DNA of 64,000 nucleotides from Pseudomonas asgharzadehiana (GTDB taxonomy: Bacteria; Pseudomonadota; Gammaproteobacteria; Pseudomonadales; Pseudomonadaceae): assembly GCF_019139815.1 (NCBI RefSeq), contig NZ_CP077079.1, positions 992,001-1,056,000 on the forward strand, in the 5' to 3' direction. The notes below the pieces were generated by a model. The model was given only the letters and a program-made list of their open reading frames with translations. It did not search any database and was not told where the DNA came from. This document shows positions 19,364 through 27,757 of the stretch, in pieces. The position numbers and the translations under genes were made by a program. The number at the start of each line of letters is the position of its first letter. Positions within the stretch are counted from its first letter, which is position 1.

Positions 19364-19843
19364 TCAGCGCGCCAGCCGGTGTAGCCCGACGAAAACCCAG
19401 GCCCAGATGACGGCCAACCCGGCCATCGTCGGCCCCAGGCCGAAACCGAACTGCACGCCTGCCAGCTGGCTCCCGGCGTAGTAGGACAACGGCCCCCCCA
19501 TCGCGCCGAGCAGGGCGGCGCGCCACCAGGGCCGAGCGCTCCAGGCCAGGCAATGATGCAACGTGGTCGCCAGCAACGCCCACAGCAACATCAGCCAAAA
19601 CGGAATCAATGGCCCCGGTTCGCTGAAGTGGAACACGCCCAGGCTACGTAGCAGCGTGTCCAGCAGCGTGCCTGCCAGCGTGACGCTGATAATCAACACG
19701 CCATCCTCGGCGGCCGAACTTATCCACAACAGGTGAATGACCAGCGCCGCCACCCCCACCAGCAGCCACAGGCTGTCACCGCCGAGCACACAGGCAAACC
19801 AGCCGCACTGGAACAGCACGGCATTGGCCAGGTTTTTAAGCAT
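19364..19843 (-). CDS. DUF2878 family membrane protein
   Basis: A 159-residue integral membrane protein with about five hydrophobic helices (LFQCGWFACVLGGDSLWLLV; PLIPFWLMLLWALLATTLHH; LAVIWAWVFVGLHRL). The ATG at 19843 (MLKNLANAVLF) overlaps the stop of the fatty acid synthase-like gene by 8 bases; a longer frame to 20026 lies inside that gene. DUF2878 genes regularly follow cyclopropane-synthase, DUF1365 and FAD amine-oxidase genes in photo-oxidative stress clusters; biochemical function unknown. Confidence 0.88.
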   Translation of the reverse strand: MLKNLANAVLFQCGWFACVLGGDSLWLLVGVAALVIHLLWISSAAEDGVLIISVTLAGTLLDTLLRSLGVFHFSEPGPLIPFWLMLLWALLATTLHHCLAWSARPWWRAALLGAMGGPLSYYAGSQLAGVQFGFGLGPTMAGLAVIWAWVFVGLHRLAR

Positions 19844-21107
19844 CGAAGCGTCCCAGCAGCGGCGGGTTGATCGCCGAGGGCTTGGCCAACAGCAATTGCG
19901 CGGTGCCGATGGTGCGCTCCATAAAGCCGCCTTCGCAGTAGCACAGGTAAAACTCCCACAGCCGCAGGAAGTACTCGTCATAGCCCAGTTCCGCGAGGCG
20001 GCCGTGGGCGCGGCGAAAGTTCTCACGCCACAGGCGCAGGGTTCGCGCGTAATGCAGGCCGAAATCTTCCATGTGCAGCAGGTTCATATCGGTGTCACGG
20101 CTGACGATATGCAGCATGTTCTGCACGCTCGGCAGCGCGCCACCGGGGAAGATGTAGCGCTGGATAAAGTCGACGCTGTTCTTGGCCTGCTCGAACCGCT
20201 GGTCGCGGATGGTGATGGCTTGCAGCAGCATCAAGCCGTCGTTCCTGAGCAGATGCGCGCATTGTTTGAAGTAGGTCGGCAGAAAGCGATGGCCCACCGC
20301 TTCGATCATCTCGATGGACACCAGCTTGTCGTACTGGCCGGTCAGGTCGCGATAGTCCTGCAGCAACAGCGTGACCTGGCCGTGCAAGCCCAAGGCTTCG
20401 ATGCGCCGTTCGGTGTAGGCGAATTGCTCCTTGGACAGCGTCGTGGTGGTGACCTTGCAGCCGTAATGCTGCGCCGCATATAGCGCCATGCTGCCCCAAC
20501 CGGTGCCGATTTCCAGCAAGTGGTCGGTGGGTTTGAGCGCGAGTTTCTGGCAGATGCGCTCCAGTTTGTTCAGTTGCGCTTGTTCCAGCGTGTCGTCGGC
20601 GCTCAAGAATTGCGCCGCCGAATACATCATGGTCGGGTCGAGAAACTCTTCGAACAGGTCATTGCCCAGGTCGTAGTGGGCGGCGATGTTTTTCTGCGAG
20701 CCCTTGCGTGTATTGCGGTTCAACCAGTGCAGGCCTTGGGTCAATGGCCGAGCCAGGCGCGCCAGGCCACCTTCCATTGCGTCGAGTACGTCCAGGTTGC
20801 TGACCATCACGCGCACCACGGCGGTCAGGTCCGGGCTGGTCCAGTACCCATGGATAAACGCTTCGCCGGCGCCAATGGAACCGTTGGCTGCCACCAGGCC
20901 CCACACGGCCGGGTCGAGGATCTGGATCTCTCCCAGCAAATGCGCTTCCCGTGCGCCGAATATTTGCCGTTCGCCGTCTTCAATCACCACCAGTTGGCCG
21001 TGGCGCAATTGGCTGAGTTGACGCAGCACACCCTTGCGCAGCAGCGCGGTGGTCATGCCGTTGACGTTCAGGCGGTTGGCCTTGACCGATAAGCTAGGGG
21101 GTTTCAT
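19836..21107 (-). CDS. Cyclopropane-fatty-acyl-phospholipid synthase family methyltransferase (Cfa/UfaM-like)
   Basis: SAM-dependent enzyme that adds a methylene or methyl group to double bonds of membrane acyl chains. The 423-residue product contains KNIAAHYDLGNDLFEEFLDP, the SAM loop LLEIGTGWGSMALYAAQHYG, SIEMIEAVGHRFLPTY and the C-terminal tail with GGFMERTIGTAQLLLAKP. Membership of a light-regulated operon with an FAD oxidoreductase fits the branch that includes UfaM, which starts furan-containing fatty acid synthesis; classical cyclopropanation is the alternative. ATG 21107 (MKPPSLSVKANRL) overlaps the DUF1365 gene by 14 bases. Confidence 0.9.
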   Translation of the reverse strand: MKPPSLSVKANRLNVNGMTTALLRKGVLRQLSQLRHGQLVVIEDGERQIFGAREAHLLGEIQILDPAVWGLVAANGSIGAGEAFIHGYWTSPDLTAVVRVMVSNLDVLDAMEGGLARLARPLTQGLHWLNRNTRKGSQKNIAAHYDLGNDLFEEFLDPTMMYSAAQFLSADDTLEQAQLNKLERICQKLALKPTDHLLEIGTGWGSMALYAAQHYGCKVTTTTLSKEQFAYTERRIEALGLHGQVTLLLQDYRDLTGQYDKLVSIEMIEAVGHRFLPTYFKQCAHLLRNDGLMLLQAITIRDQRFEQAKNSVDFIQRYIFPGGALPSVQNMLHIVSRDTDMNLLHMEDFGLHYARTLRLWRENFRRAHGRLAELGYDEYFLRLWEFYLCYCEGGFMERTIGTAQLLLAKPSAINPPLLGRFDA

Positions 21108-21903
21108 GGCGGCGATCCTTGGTGTAACCGACGGCTGTGCGAGAGGCGCCATCGGCGGCCCGGTGGGGAAAAATCGGTGTGCGTTTGAGCAGCAGGCGCA
21201 GCGCCTGCCAATAAATCGCCAGGCAGGTCTTGGCGGTCATCCACGGAAAACGCCACAAGTAGCGATGCAGGCTGGCGCGGTTCAGTGTGTGTTTTTGCAG
21301 GCTCAGGGTGGCGTCGAAGATTTTCAGCTCGCCCTGCCAGTCGGCCATGTGCACGCCGAGCCGGGCAGCGGGTGGGCTGAAGCTCATGCGGTATTCCAGG
21401 TCGCGCGGTAAAAACGGCGACACATGAAAGGCCTTGGCCACGGCGAAATGCTGGTGTTCATCCGCGCCCAGGGCTTGGGCCGGCAGCACGTAGTGGTAGC
21501 GCTCGCGCCATGGGGTGTTGGTCACTTCACAGAGGATCGCGGCCAATTGCCCATCGGCCTCGAAGCAATAGAAGAAACTCACTGGGTTAAAAGCCAGGCC
21601 CCAACTGCGGGCCTGGGTCAGCAGGCAGATAACGCCCTGGGGCGCATGCCCAAGGGCCTTGCCGACTTCCTGGCGCACGGCATCGCTCAAACTCATGCCG
21701 TGGCGCGTCAATTCACGCAGGTAATCCTGCTGGCGAAAGCCAAAAGGCGCGAACAGGCTGCGTCCGGCCAGGGGCGATAGCCCAAGTACGTGCTCTTCTT
21801 CGCTTAGATCCAGGTACAGCAGGCCGATGCGGTAGCGAAAGGCGTGGGCCCTGGGCGCAAACCGGCGATGGGCGATCCAGCCGCTGTACAAGGCACTGTT
21901 CAC
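21094..21903 (-). CDS. DUF1365 family protein
   Basis: A 269-residue soluble protein starting MNSALYSGWIAHRRFAPRAH with the DUF1365 signature NPVSFFYCFEADGQLAAILC near residue 105. The family is almost always encoded beside an FAD amine-oxidase-like protein and a cyclopropane-synthase-like enzyme, as here, so a role in the same lipid modification is likely. The ATG overlaps the upstream stop by 4 bases. Confidence 0.9.
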   Translation of the reverse strand: MNSALYSGWIAHRRFAPRAHAFRYRIGLLYLDLSEEEHVLGLSPLAGRSLFAPFGFRQQDYLRELTRHGMSLSDAVRQEVGKALGHAPQGVICLLTQARSWGLAFNPVSFFYCFEADGQLAAILCEVTNTPWRERYHYVLPAQALGADEHQHFAVAKAFHVSPFLPRDLEYRMSFSPPAARLGVHMADWQGELKIFDATLSLQKHTLNRASLHRYLWRFPWMTAKTCLAIYWQALRLLLKRTPIFPHRAADGASRTAVGYTKDRRHETP

Positions 21904-23147
21904 AGGGCCTCTCCAAAGGCTCGGGCTACGCGCAAGGCGCTGACCACGCCGTCTTCATGGAAACCATTGGCCCAATAGGCGCCGCAATAAAAGGTGTTTT
22001 GCGCGCCCGCCAGTTCTTCCCAGCGGTTTTGCGCGGCCACCGCCGCCAGGCTGTATTGCGGGTGGGCATAGGTGTAGCGCGCAAGGATCTTCAACGGGTT
22101 GATCATGGCTGTCTGGTTCAGGCTCACGCAAAAGGTCGTGGCGCTGTCGATGCCTTGCAGGATGTTCATGTCATAGGTCACGGCCGCCTGGGCCTGGGCA
22201 GGGCCGCTCAGCCGGTAGTTCCAGCTGGCCCATGCCAGTTTGCGGTCGGGCAACAGGCGTGTATCGGTGTGCAGCACCACGTCGTTGTCAGCGTAGGGCA
22301 GGGCACCGAGGATCTCCTGCTCGGCCTGGCTTGGGTCGCCGAGCAACGCCAGTGCCTGGTCGCTGTGACAGGCAAACACCACGTTGTCGTACGCCTCGGT
22401 GCCGGCCGCGCTGTGGATAATCACCCCGTCTGCGTTGCGCTCAACCCGGTGTACCGGGCAATTGAGGCGTACCTGCTCGCGAAAGCTGCGGGTCAACGGT
22501 TCGATATAGCAGGAGGAGCCGCCTTCGATCACGCACCACTGCGGGCGATTGTTGACCGAGAGCAAACCGTGGTTCTTGAAGAAGCGGACGAAAAACTGCA
22601 AGGGAAAGCCCAGCATGTCGGCCAGGGACATCGACCAGATCGCCGCGCCCATCGGCACGATGTAATGCCGCACAAAGCGCTCGCCGTAGCCGCCGGCGGC
22701 AAGGTAATCGCCCAAGGTCATCTCGGCGCTGATGCGCTGCTCTTGCAAGTCTCGCGGCGCCTCGCGGTTGAAGCGCAAAATATCGCGCAACATGCCCCAG
22801 AAGCCCGGCGACAAGAGATTGCGCCGCTGCGCGAACAGGCTATTGAGGTTGTTGCCGTTGTACTCGAACTGCGTGCTTTCATCGCACACCGAAAAGCTCA
22901 TCTCGGTAGGTTTGAACGTCACCCCGATTTGCCCCAACAGGCGAATGAAGTTGGGGTAGGTCCAGTCGTTGAACACGATAAAACCGGTGTCCACCGCGTA
23001 GCCTTTGCCTTCCACCGTGACATTGACCGTGTGGGTATGCCCGCCGATGCGGTCGCCCGCTTCGAACACGGTAATGTCGTGCCGCCGGCTGAGCAGGTAG
23101 GCGCTGGTCAGCCCGGCAATGCCGCTGCCGATAATGGCGATTTTCAC
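21900..23147 (-). CDS. NAD(P)/FAD-dependent oxidoreductase (amine-oxidase fold, COG2907 type)
   Basis: The 415-residue product opens with a Rossmann FAD site IAIIGSGIAGLTSAYLLSRR and the GG-doublet DRIGGHTHTVNV, then the family segment VDTGFIVFNDWTYPNFIRLL. The C-terminal FAD-binding stretch is AGAQNTFYCGAYWANGFHED. It is probably a fatty acyl or carotenoid-like desaturase/oxidase acting with the Cfa-like and DUF1365 proteins; the substrate is unproven. Start and stop overlap neighbours by 4 bases each. Confidence 0.9.
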   Translation of the reverse strand: MKIAIIGSGIAGLTSAYLLSRRHDITVFEAGDRIGGHTHTVNVTVEGKGYAVDTGFIVFNDWTYPNFIRLLGQIGVTFKPTEMSFSVCDESTQFEYNGNNLNSLFAQRRNLLSPGFWGMLRDILRFNREAPRDLQEQRISAEMTLGDYLAAGGYGERFVRHYIVPMGAAIWSMSLADMLGFPLQFFVRFFKNHGLLSVNNRPQWCVIEGGSSCYIEPLTRSFREQVRLNCPVHRVERNADGVIIHSAAGTEAYDNVVFACHSDQALALLGDPSQAEQEILGALPYADNDVVLHTDTRLLPDRKLAWASWNYRLSGPAQAQAAVTYDMNILQGIDSATTFCVSLNQTAMINPLKILARYTYAHPQYSLAAVAAQNRWEELAGAQNTFYCGAYWANGFHEDGVVSALRVARAFGEAL

Positions 23148-23926
23148 GGGTTGTCCTTTTTCGGTGGCGGGCTGCGCAGCATGCGTTTACCGATGATCAG
23201 TTGCGCGCGGTTGGGCAGTTTCGACAGCGGCCACAGCGTGGCGATAAACAACGCCGGGAAGGCGATTTCCAGCGGGCGTTTTTCCAGCTTGGCGAAGATA
23301 TGCCGAGCGGCTTTGTCGGCCGGCCAGCTCAGGGGCATGGGGAAGTCGTTGCGCTCGGTCAGCGGGGTGTCGACAAAGCCTGGGCTGATCACCGTGACGT
23401 CGATGTTTTCCGGCGACAGGCTGATGCGCAGGGATTCGAACAGGTAACGCAGGCCGGCTTTGGACGCGCCGTAGGCTTCGGCGCGAGGCATCGGCAGGTA
23501 CGTCACGGCGCTGGCGACGCCTACCAGGTGCGGGGTAACCCCGGCGCGCAACAACGGCAGGGCCGCTTCGATGCAGTAACTGCTGGCCAGCAGGTTGGTG
23601 CGCACCACGTGTTCGATGATGGATGCATCGAACTGCCGCGCGTCGACATATTCACAGGTGCCGGCATTGAGAATCACCGTATCCAGCGAGCCCCAGTCCG
23701 CGGCGATCCGTTCGCCGATTTCGCGCACGGTCTGGCTGTTGGTCAGGTCGCCGGCCACTACCAACACTTGGCCAGGGTAACGTTGCGCCAGGGCGTCCAA
23801 CGGCGCTTTGCTGCGTGAGCTCAAGGCCACATGGGCGCCGCTGTCGAGCAGTTCCACGGCCAATGCGGCGCCAATGCCACTGCTGGCGCCGGTCAGCCAA
23901 TAACGACGGGGTGATACAGCGTTCAT
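23144..23926 (-). CDS. Short-chain dehydrogenase/reductase (SDR)
   Basis: A 260-residue classical SDR with cofactor loop TGASSGIGAAL near residue 12, NAGTCEYVD, and the catalytic YGASK (Tyr/Lys). The ATG 23926 (MNAVSPRRYWLTG) has a GGAG-type ribosome site and overlaps the SnoaL-like gene by 4 bases; the longer frame to 24097 runs through that gene. Its substrate is unknown. SDRs of this type are standard members of the conserved photolyase/SDR/FAD/DUF1365/Cfa cluster. Confidence 0.9.
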   Translation of the reverse strand: MNAVSPRRYWLTGASSGIGAALAVELLDSGAHVALSSRSKAPLDALAQRYPGQVLVVAGDLTNSQTVREIGERIAADWGSLDTVILNAGTCEYVDARQFDASIIEHVVRTNLLASSYCIEAALPLLRAGVTPHLVGVASAVTYLPMPRAEAYGASKAGLRYLFESLRISLSPENIDVTVISPGFVDTPLTERNDFPMPLSWPADKAARHIFAKLEKRPLEIAFPALFIATLWPLSKLPNRAQLIIGKRMLRSPPPKKDNP

Positions 23927-24345
23927 CCCACTCTCCTTTTCAGCCAACTGACGACTCTGCCCAGCACGGGCAGGTGTTCGTACAGCATGGCGCCGGCATC
24001 GAAATAGTCGCGATGGCGGTAAACCTTGTCGCGCCACATCAGGTGCGAGCAACCCTCCACCCGTATGACTTGGCCCTTGGCCAGGCGCGGGTGGCAAAAA
24101 CTCATGTTCCAGCGCAGGTAGCCTTCGCCCTCGGCCACCTGATCGAAGCCATGAAAATCGAAGCGCAGCTGGCTGACGTTGCTGTACAGCGTTTCGAAGT
24201 AACGGTGCAGCGCCGTCAGGCCGTGGACCTCATGCAGCGGGTCGGTGAAGGCGACGTCCTTGCTGTACAAGCTGTCGAGCAGGTGCAGGTTGTGCTTGTC
24301 CAGCGTGGCGAAGGTGTGGGCGAAGCGGCGCAGGAAATCACTCAT
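23923..24345 (-). CDS. SnoaL-like/NTF2-fold protein
   Basis: A 140-residue protein (MSDFLRRFAHTFATLDKHNL) with the small alpha-beta cone pattern of SnoaL-like proteins: LDSLYSKDVAFTDPLHEVHG, then strands ending in the DAGAMLYEHL region. The fold binds small ligands, but no catalytic role can be assigned. Overlaps of 8 bases with phrB and 4 with the SDR show tight coupling. Confidence 0.85.
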   Translation of the reverse strand: MSDFLRRFAHTFATLDKHNLHLLDSLYSKDVAFTDPLHEVHGLTALHRYFETLYSNVSQLRFDFHGFDQVAEGEGYLRWNMSFCHPRLAKGQVIRVEGCSHLMWRDKVYRHRDYFDAGAMLYEHLPVLGRVVSWLKRRVG

Positions 24346-25780
24346 GCTCGGCCACCTCCTGGCGTGAAGGCAGGCTGCGGAAAGCGGCCAAGGCGCGCTC
24401 GCGGGATTTTTTCAAGTCGACGATGGCGCGTGGGTAATCCGCCACGCCAAACAGACCGCCGGCGGCCTCGGGGTTATGGACTTCCTTTTTATTCAATGCG
24501 GCCAGCTCCGGCAGCCAGTGCTTGATAAACAGGCCTTCGCTGTCGAATTTTTCCGACTGGCTCAAGGGGCTGAAAATCCGGAAGTAGGGCGCCGAATCGG
24601 TGCCGGTGGACGAACTCCATTGCCAGCCCCCGTTGTTGGCCGCCAGATCGCCGTCGATCAGGTGGCGCATAAAAAAGCGCTCGCCTTCACGCCAGTCGAT
24701 CAACAGGTTCTTGGTCAGGAACATCGCCACTACCATGCGCAGGCGATTGTGCATCCAGCCGGTTTCCAATAGCTGGCGCATGGCTGCGTCGATGATCGGC
24801 AGGCCGGTGCGCGCTTCTTGCCAGGCGGCGAGGTCCTTGGGCGCCTGTCGCCAGGCCACGGCTTCGGTCTCGGGGCGGAATGCGCGGTGGCGCGAGACCC
24901 GTGGGTAGCCCACCAGAATGTGCTTGTAGAACTCGCGCCAGAGCAGCTCGTTGATCCAGGTAATGGTGCCGATGTCACCGCTCTCGAACTCGCCCCTGTT
25001 GCTTTGCAATGCCGCATGCAGGCACTGGCGCGGCGAAACCACGCCGGCGGCGAGGTACGCCGATAGTTGGCTGGTGCCGGGCTTGGCGGGATAGTCGCGT
25101 TCGTCTTTGTAGTAGCTGATCTGTTGGTCGGCAAAGGCGTCGAGGCGGCGACGGGCTTCGTCCTCGCCTGCGGGCCACAGCGCGCGCAGGGTGGCGCTCG
25201 GCGGCTCGAAGCCGTCGACGGTTGTCGGAACCGGGTCGCTGGCGAGGTCGAGTTTCGGCTGGGCTTTCGGCGTCGCGATGATAGGCGGCAAGGCGCTGTG
25301 CAGGCGCGCGTAGCAGACCTTGCGGAACTGGCTGAACACCTGGAAATAAGTGCCGGTCTTGGTCAGCACACTGCCCGGTTGGAAAAACAATTGGTCCAGG
25401 TAACTGTGGAAGGTCACGCCGCAGGCTTCCAATTGCTGGGCCACTGCCGCATCGCGGCGGCTTTCATGGATGCCATATTCCTCGTTGACGTGTACCGACT
25501 TTACCGACAGCTCCCGGCACAGTGCGCTGAGTACGCCGGGCGCCTGGTCCCAGGTGGCGGCGCTGCGGATCAGCAGGGGAATGTTCAACTCGCCCAGGGC
25601 CCGGCTCACGTGCTGCAGGTTGCGCAGCCAGAAGTCCACTTTGCACGGCGCATCGTCATGGGCCAGCCATTGCTCGGGCGTGATCAGGTACACGGCCGCA
25701 ACCGGGCCGCGCTGGCTCGCGGTGGCCAGGGCGGTGTTGTCGTGAAGGCGCAGGTCGGTGCGCAGCCAGATCAGGTGCAT
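24338..25780 (-). CDS. phrB: Deoxyribodipyrimidine photolyase (CPD class I)
   Basis: Light-driven repair of cyclobutane pyrimidine dimers. The 480-residue product has the antenna-binding N-terminal domain (MHLIWLRTDLRLHDNTALAT) and the FAD-binding helical domain with the signature MRQLLETGWMHNRLRMVVAM and DGDLAANNGGWQWSSSTGTD. The ATG follows the regulator stop directly (TAAATG). Position behind a MerR regulator suggests light-induced expression. Confidence 0.97.
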   Translation of the reverse strand: MHLIWLRTDLRLHDNTALATASQRGPVAAVYLITPEQWLAHDDAPCKVDFWLRNLQHVSRALGELNIPLLIRSAATWDQAPGVLSALCRELSVKSVHVNEEYGIHESRRDAAVAQQLEACGVTFHSYLDQLFFQPGSVLTKTGTYFQVFSQFRKVCYARLHSALPPIIATPKAQPKLDLASDPVPTTVDGFEPPSATLRALWPAGEDEARRRLDAFADQQISYYKDERDYPAKPGTSQLSAYLAAGVVSPRQCLHAALQSNRGEFESGDIGTITWINELLWREFYKHILVGYPRVSRHRAFRPETEAVAWRQAPKDLAAWQEARTGLPIIDAAMRQLLETGWMHNRLRMVVAMFLTKNLLIDWREGERFFMRHLIDGDLAANNGGWQWSSSTGTDSAPYFRIFSPLSQSEKFDSEGLFIKHWLPELAALNKKEVHNPEAAGGLFGVADYPRAIVDLKKSRERALAAFRSLPSRQEVAEHE

Positions 25781-26710
25781 TTACAGGAGTCCACGCTGGA
25801 GCAACAACTGGTGGGCCGACAAGGGGTCTTCGGCGACGGACAGTGTTGGGTTGTCACGGGTCAGCAGGGCCAACTCGGCCTGGTGGATACACACGGTCGG
25901 CCCGACGATCAACGTTGGGCAACTGACGCCGCCCAGTAGTTTGTGCAGCGTGGGCAGGTGCAGGGCCTTGCTTGAATACAGCAGCACCGCACGCGGTTGC
26001 AGATGCTCCGCCGCCAGGGCCAATTCGCCGGCGGGCAGCGGCCAATCGAACACTTCCACCGGGCAGTCGGCGCTGCTGGCCAGCCAGGCGCTGAGCCACA
26101 GGTGCGGCTCGAGCGGCAGGTCGGACTGGTTGACCAGCAACAGCGGCGGGCCCTGTAGCTGACGGTTGTTGTGGTAGATGCGCGCGCCGAATTTGCTGCG
26201 CAGCCAGGACAGGAAAAACACCCGTTCCATCTGTGCGCCGAACTGGCCTTGCCAGCGCTGCTCCAGTTCGTTGATCAGCGGCAACAGCAATTGTTCGCAT
26301 AGGGTGCGCGGCGGATACAGCGCCATGGCCTGGTTAAAGGCGTCGTCGACCCGGCGTTCGGCCAGTTCGCCGATGGCCTGCACCAGAGTCTGGCGCAGGG
26401 CATGCCATTCATTTTCGACCGCGTCGGGGCTGGTTTGGGCGGAGTCGATCAGGTGTTTCACCTGGCTGACCGGCACGCCACGATTGAGCCAGGTCAGGAT
26501 GGCGTGGATGCGTTGCACGTGCTCGGCACTGAACAACCGATGACCCTTGGGCGTACGCTGGGGCACGATCAGGCCATAGCGGCGTTCCCACGCGCGCAGG
26601 GTCACGGCGTTGACGCCGGTCTGGCGCGCCACTTCACGGATCGGCAACCAGCCGTCCTGGAGGGCTTGGGCGATGTCTTCGCCGGGTTCGTCTTGCAAGG
26701 CGGCTTTCAT
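25781..26710 (-). CDS. MerR-family regulator, LitR/CarH-like, without visible B12 ligands
   Basis: The 309-residue product has an N-terminal MerR helix-turn-helix (LPIREVARQTGVNAVTLRAW then ERRYGLIVPQRTPKGHRLFS), a linker with VSQVKHLIDSAQ, a helical bundle around residues 110-185 and a C-terminal Rossmann-like part (LLLVNQSDLPLEPHLWLSAW). CarH holds adenosylcobalamin through a Glu-His pair behind a Trp and a His lower ligand; here the matching place reads RWQGQFGAQMERVFF, with Arg instead of His, and no DxHxxG is present. This is the pattern of the cobalamin-independent class (PplR proteins of P. putida) that answers to LOV photoreceptors. The gene lies 3 bases behind the DUF523 gene, behind two operators, so it should regulate itself. 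Confidence 0.88.
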   Translation of the reverse strand: MKAALQDEPGEDIAQALQDGWLPIREVARQTGVNAVTLRAWERRYGLIVPQRTPKGHRLFSAEHVQRIHAILTWLNRGVPVSQVKHLIDSAQTSPDAVENEWHALRQTLVQAIGELAERRVDDAFNQAMALYPPRTLCEQLLLPLINELEQRWQGQFGAQMERVFFLSWLRSKFGARIYHNNRQLQGPPLLLVNQSDLPLEPHLWLSAWLASSADCPVEVFDWPLPAGELALAAEHLQPRAVLLYSSKALHLPTLHKLLGGVSCPTLIVGPTVCIHQAELALLTRDNPTLSVAEDPLSAHQLLLQRGLL

Positions 26711-26713
26711 GGT

Positions 26714-27673
26714 CTAGATCGCATTACGCAGGCTGAGATTTTCCGGGTGCGGTTGCAGGTAGGCCTGCTGCGCGATGTAACGGTCCGGGTGTTGGCGAAA
26801 GTGATGCTTGAGCAGGGTCAGCGGCACCACCAGTGGCACGATGCCGTGGCGGTATTGGCCAATGAGCGCCTGCATTTCCTGTTTATCGTCGGCGCTGATC
26901 ACCTGTTTGAGATGACCGCTGATGTGGTGCAGCACATTGGTGTGGGTGCCGCGGGTGGCGCACTTTTTCAACCCGGCCATCAATTCGCCAAAGTAGCCGG
27001 TGGCCAGTGCTTTAAGGTCGATGTGTTTGTCCATGCTGCCCAGCAGGTGGCCGAGGCTTTTGTAATGCGCCGGGCTGTGGGCCATCAGCAGGTATTTGTA
27101 ACGCGAGTGGAATGCGAGCAGGCGATGACGGGTCAGGCCCTCGGCCAGCAAGCGTTGCCAACTGGCGTAGACGAAGACGCGTGTCAGGAAGTTTTCCCGC
27201 AATACCGGGTCATTCAGCCTGCCATCCTCTTCGACCGGCAGGTGGGGGTGCCGGGCACAGAACGCCTGGGCGTAGATGCCGCGCCCACCGCCGTCCACCG
27301 GCGCGCCGTTGTCGCGGTAAACCTTGACCCGTTCCAAGCCACAGGACGGCGACTTTTGCATAAAGATGTAGCCGCACAGGTCGGTGTGTTCGCGCGCCAT
27401 TTGCTGACCGTATTCATCCAGCGGCTGGGTCACGTTGAGCTCGCGGTGCACGGTGCCCACGGCCTGTGGGTTGGCGGCGTCGCCCACCAGGCGAATGGTC
27501 TCGCGAGGGATACCCAGGCCGATGGCGACTTCAGGGCACAGCGGCACAAAGTCGAAATAGTCAGCCAGGGTCTGGCTGCACAGCAGGGATTGTTTGTGTC
27601 CGCCGTTGAAACGCACGTTCTCGCCCAAAAGGCAGGCGCTGATGCCGATCTTCGGTTTCGCGGGAGTGGACAT
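26714..27673 (-). CDS. DUF523-DUF1722 fusion protein (TudS-like N-terminus, YbgA-like C-terminus)
   Basis: A 319-residue two-domain protein. The DUF523 part (residues about 7-150) has cysteines in ISACLLG, PLCPEVAIGLGIP and KSPSCG, the arrangement that holds a 4Fe-4S cluster in thiouracil desulfurase TudS. The DUF1722/YbgA part follows (KYLLMAHSPAHYKSLGHLL; GYFGELMAGLKKCATRGTHT). ATG 27673 has AGAGG upstream. It is the first gene of the photolyase operon and the operators lie 23-96 bases upstream. Thiolated-base chemistry is plausible because 4-thiouridine in tRNA is a near-UV target, but that link is inference. Confidence 0.9.
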   Translation of the reverse strand: MSTPAKPKIGISACLLGENVRFNGGHKQSLLCSQTLADYFDFVPLCPEVAIGLGIPRETIRLVGDAANPQAVGTVHRELNVTQPLDEYGQQMAREHTDLCGYIFMQKSPSCGLERVKVYRDNGAPVDGGGRGIYAQAFCARHPHLPVEEDGRLNDPVLRENFLTRVFVYASWQRLLAEGLTRHRLLAFHSRYKYLLMAHSPAHYKSLGHLLGSMDKHIDLKALATGYFGELMAGLKKCATRGTHTNVLHHISGHLKQVISADDKQEMQALIGQYRHGIVPLVVPLTLLKHHFRQHPDRYIAQQAYLQPHPENLSLRNAI

Positions 27674-27695
27674 AAGCAAACCTCTGCAAGATTCC

Positions 27696-27719
27696 TGTAC
27701 AAACTAAAGTCGCTGTACA
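27696..27719 (-). promoter_or_regulatory. LitR/PplR-type operator 1 (TGTACA-N12-TGTACA)
   Basis: Exact match to the consensus T(G/A)TACA-N12-TGTA(C/T)A known for P. putida PplR1. It lies just after the predicted transcription start of the photolyase operon and about 50 bases from operator 2, centre to centre. Confidence 0.82.
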
Positions 27720-27729
27720 ACTAGGTCTT

Positions 27730-27757
27730 ATCATAGGTTTGAAGCTGTACAAGTCAA
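27730..27757 (-). promoter_or_regulatory. Sigma70-like promoter of the photolyase operon
   Basis: On the minus strand: -35 TTGACT (27752-27757), 16-base spacer, -10 TATGAT (27730-27735). Operator 2 covers the -35 box and the start of the spacer, so a bound regulator should block RNA polymerase. Confidence 0.65.
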
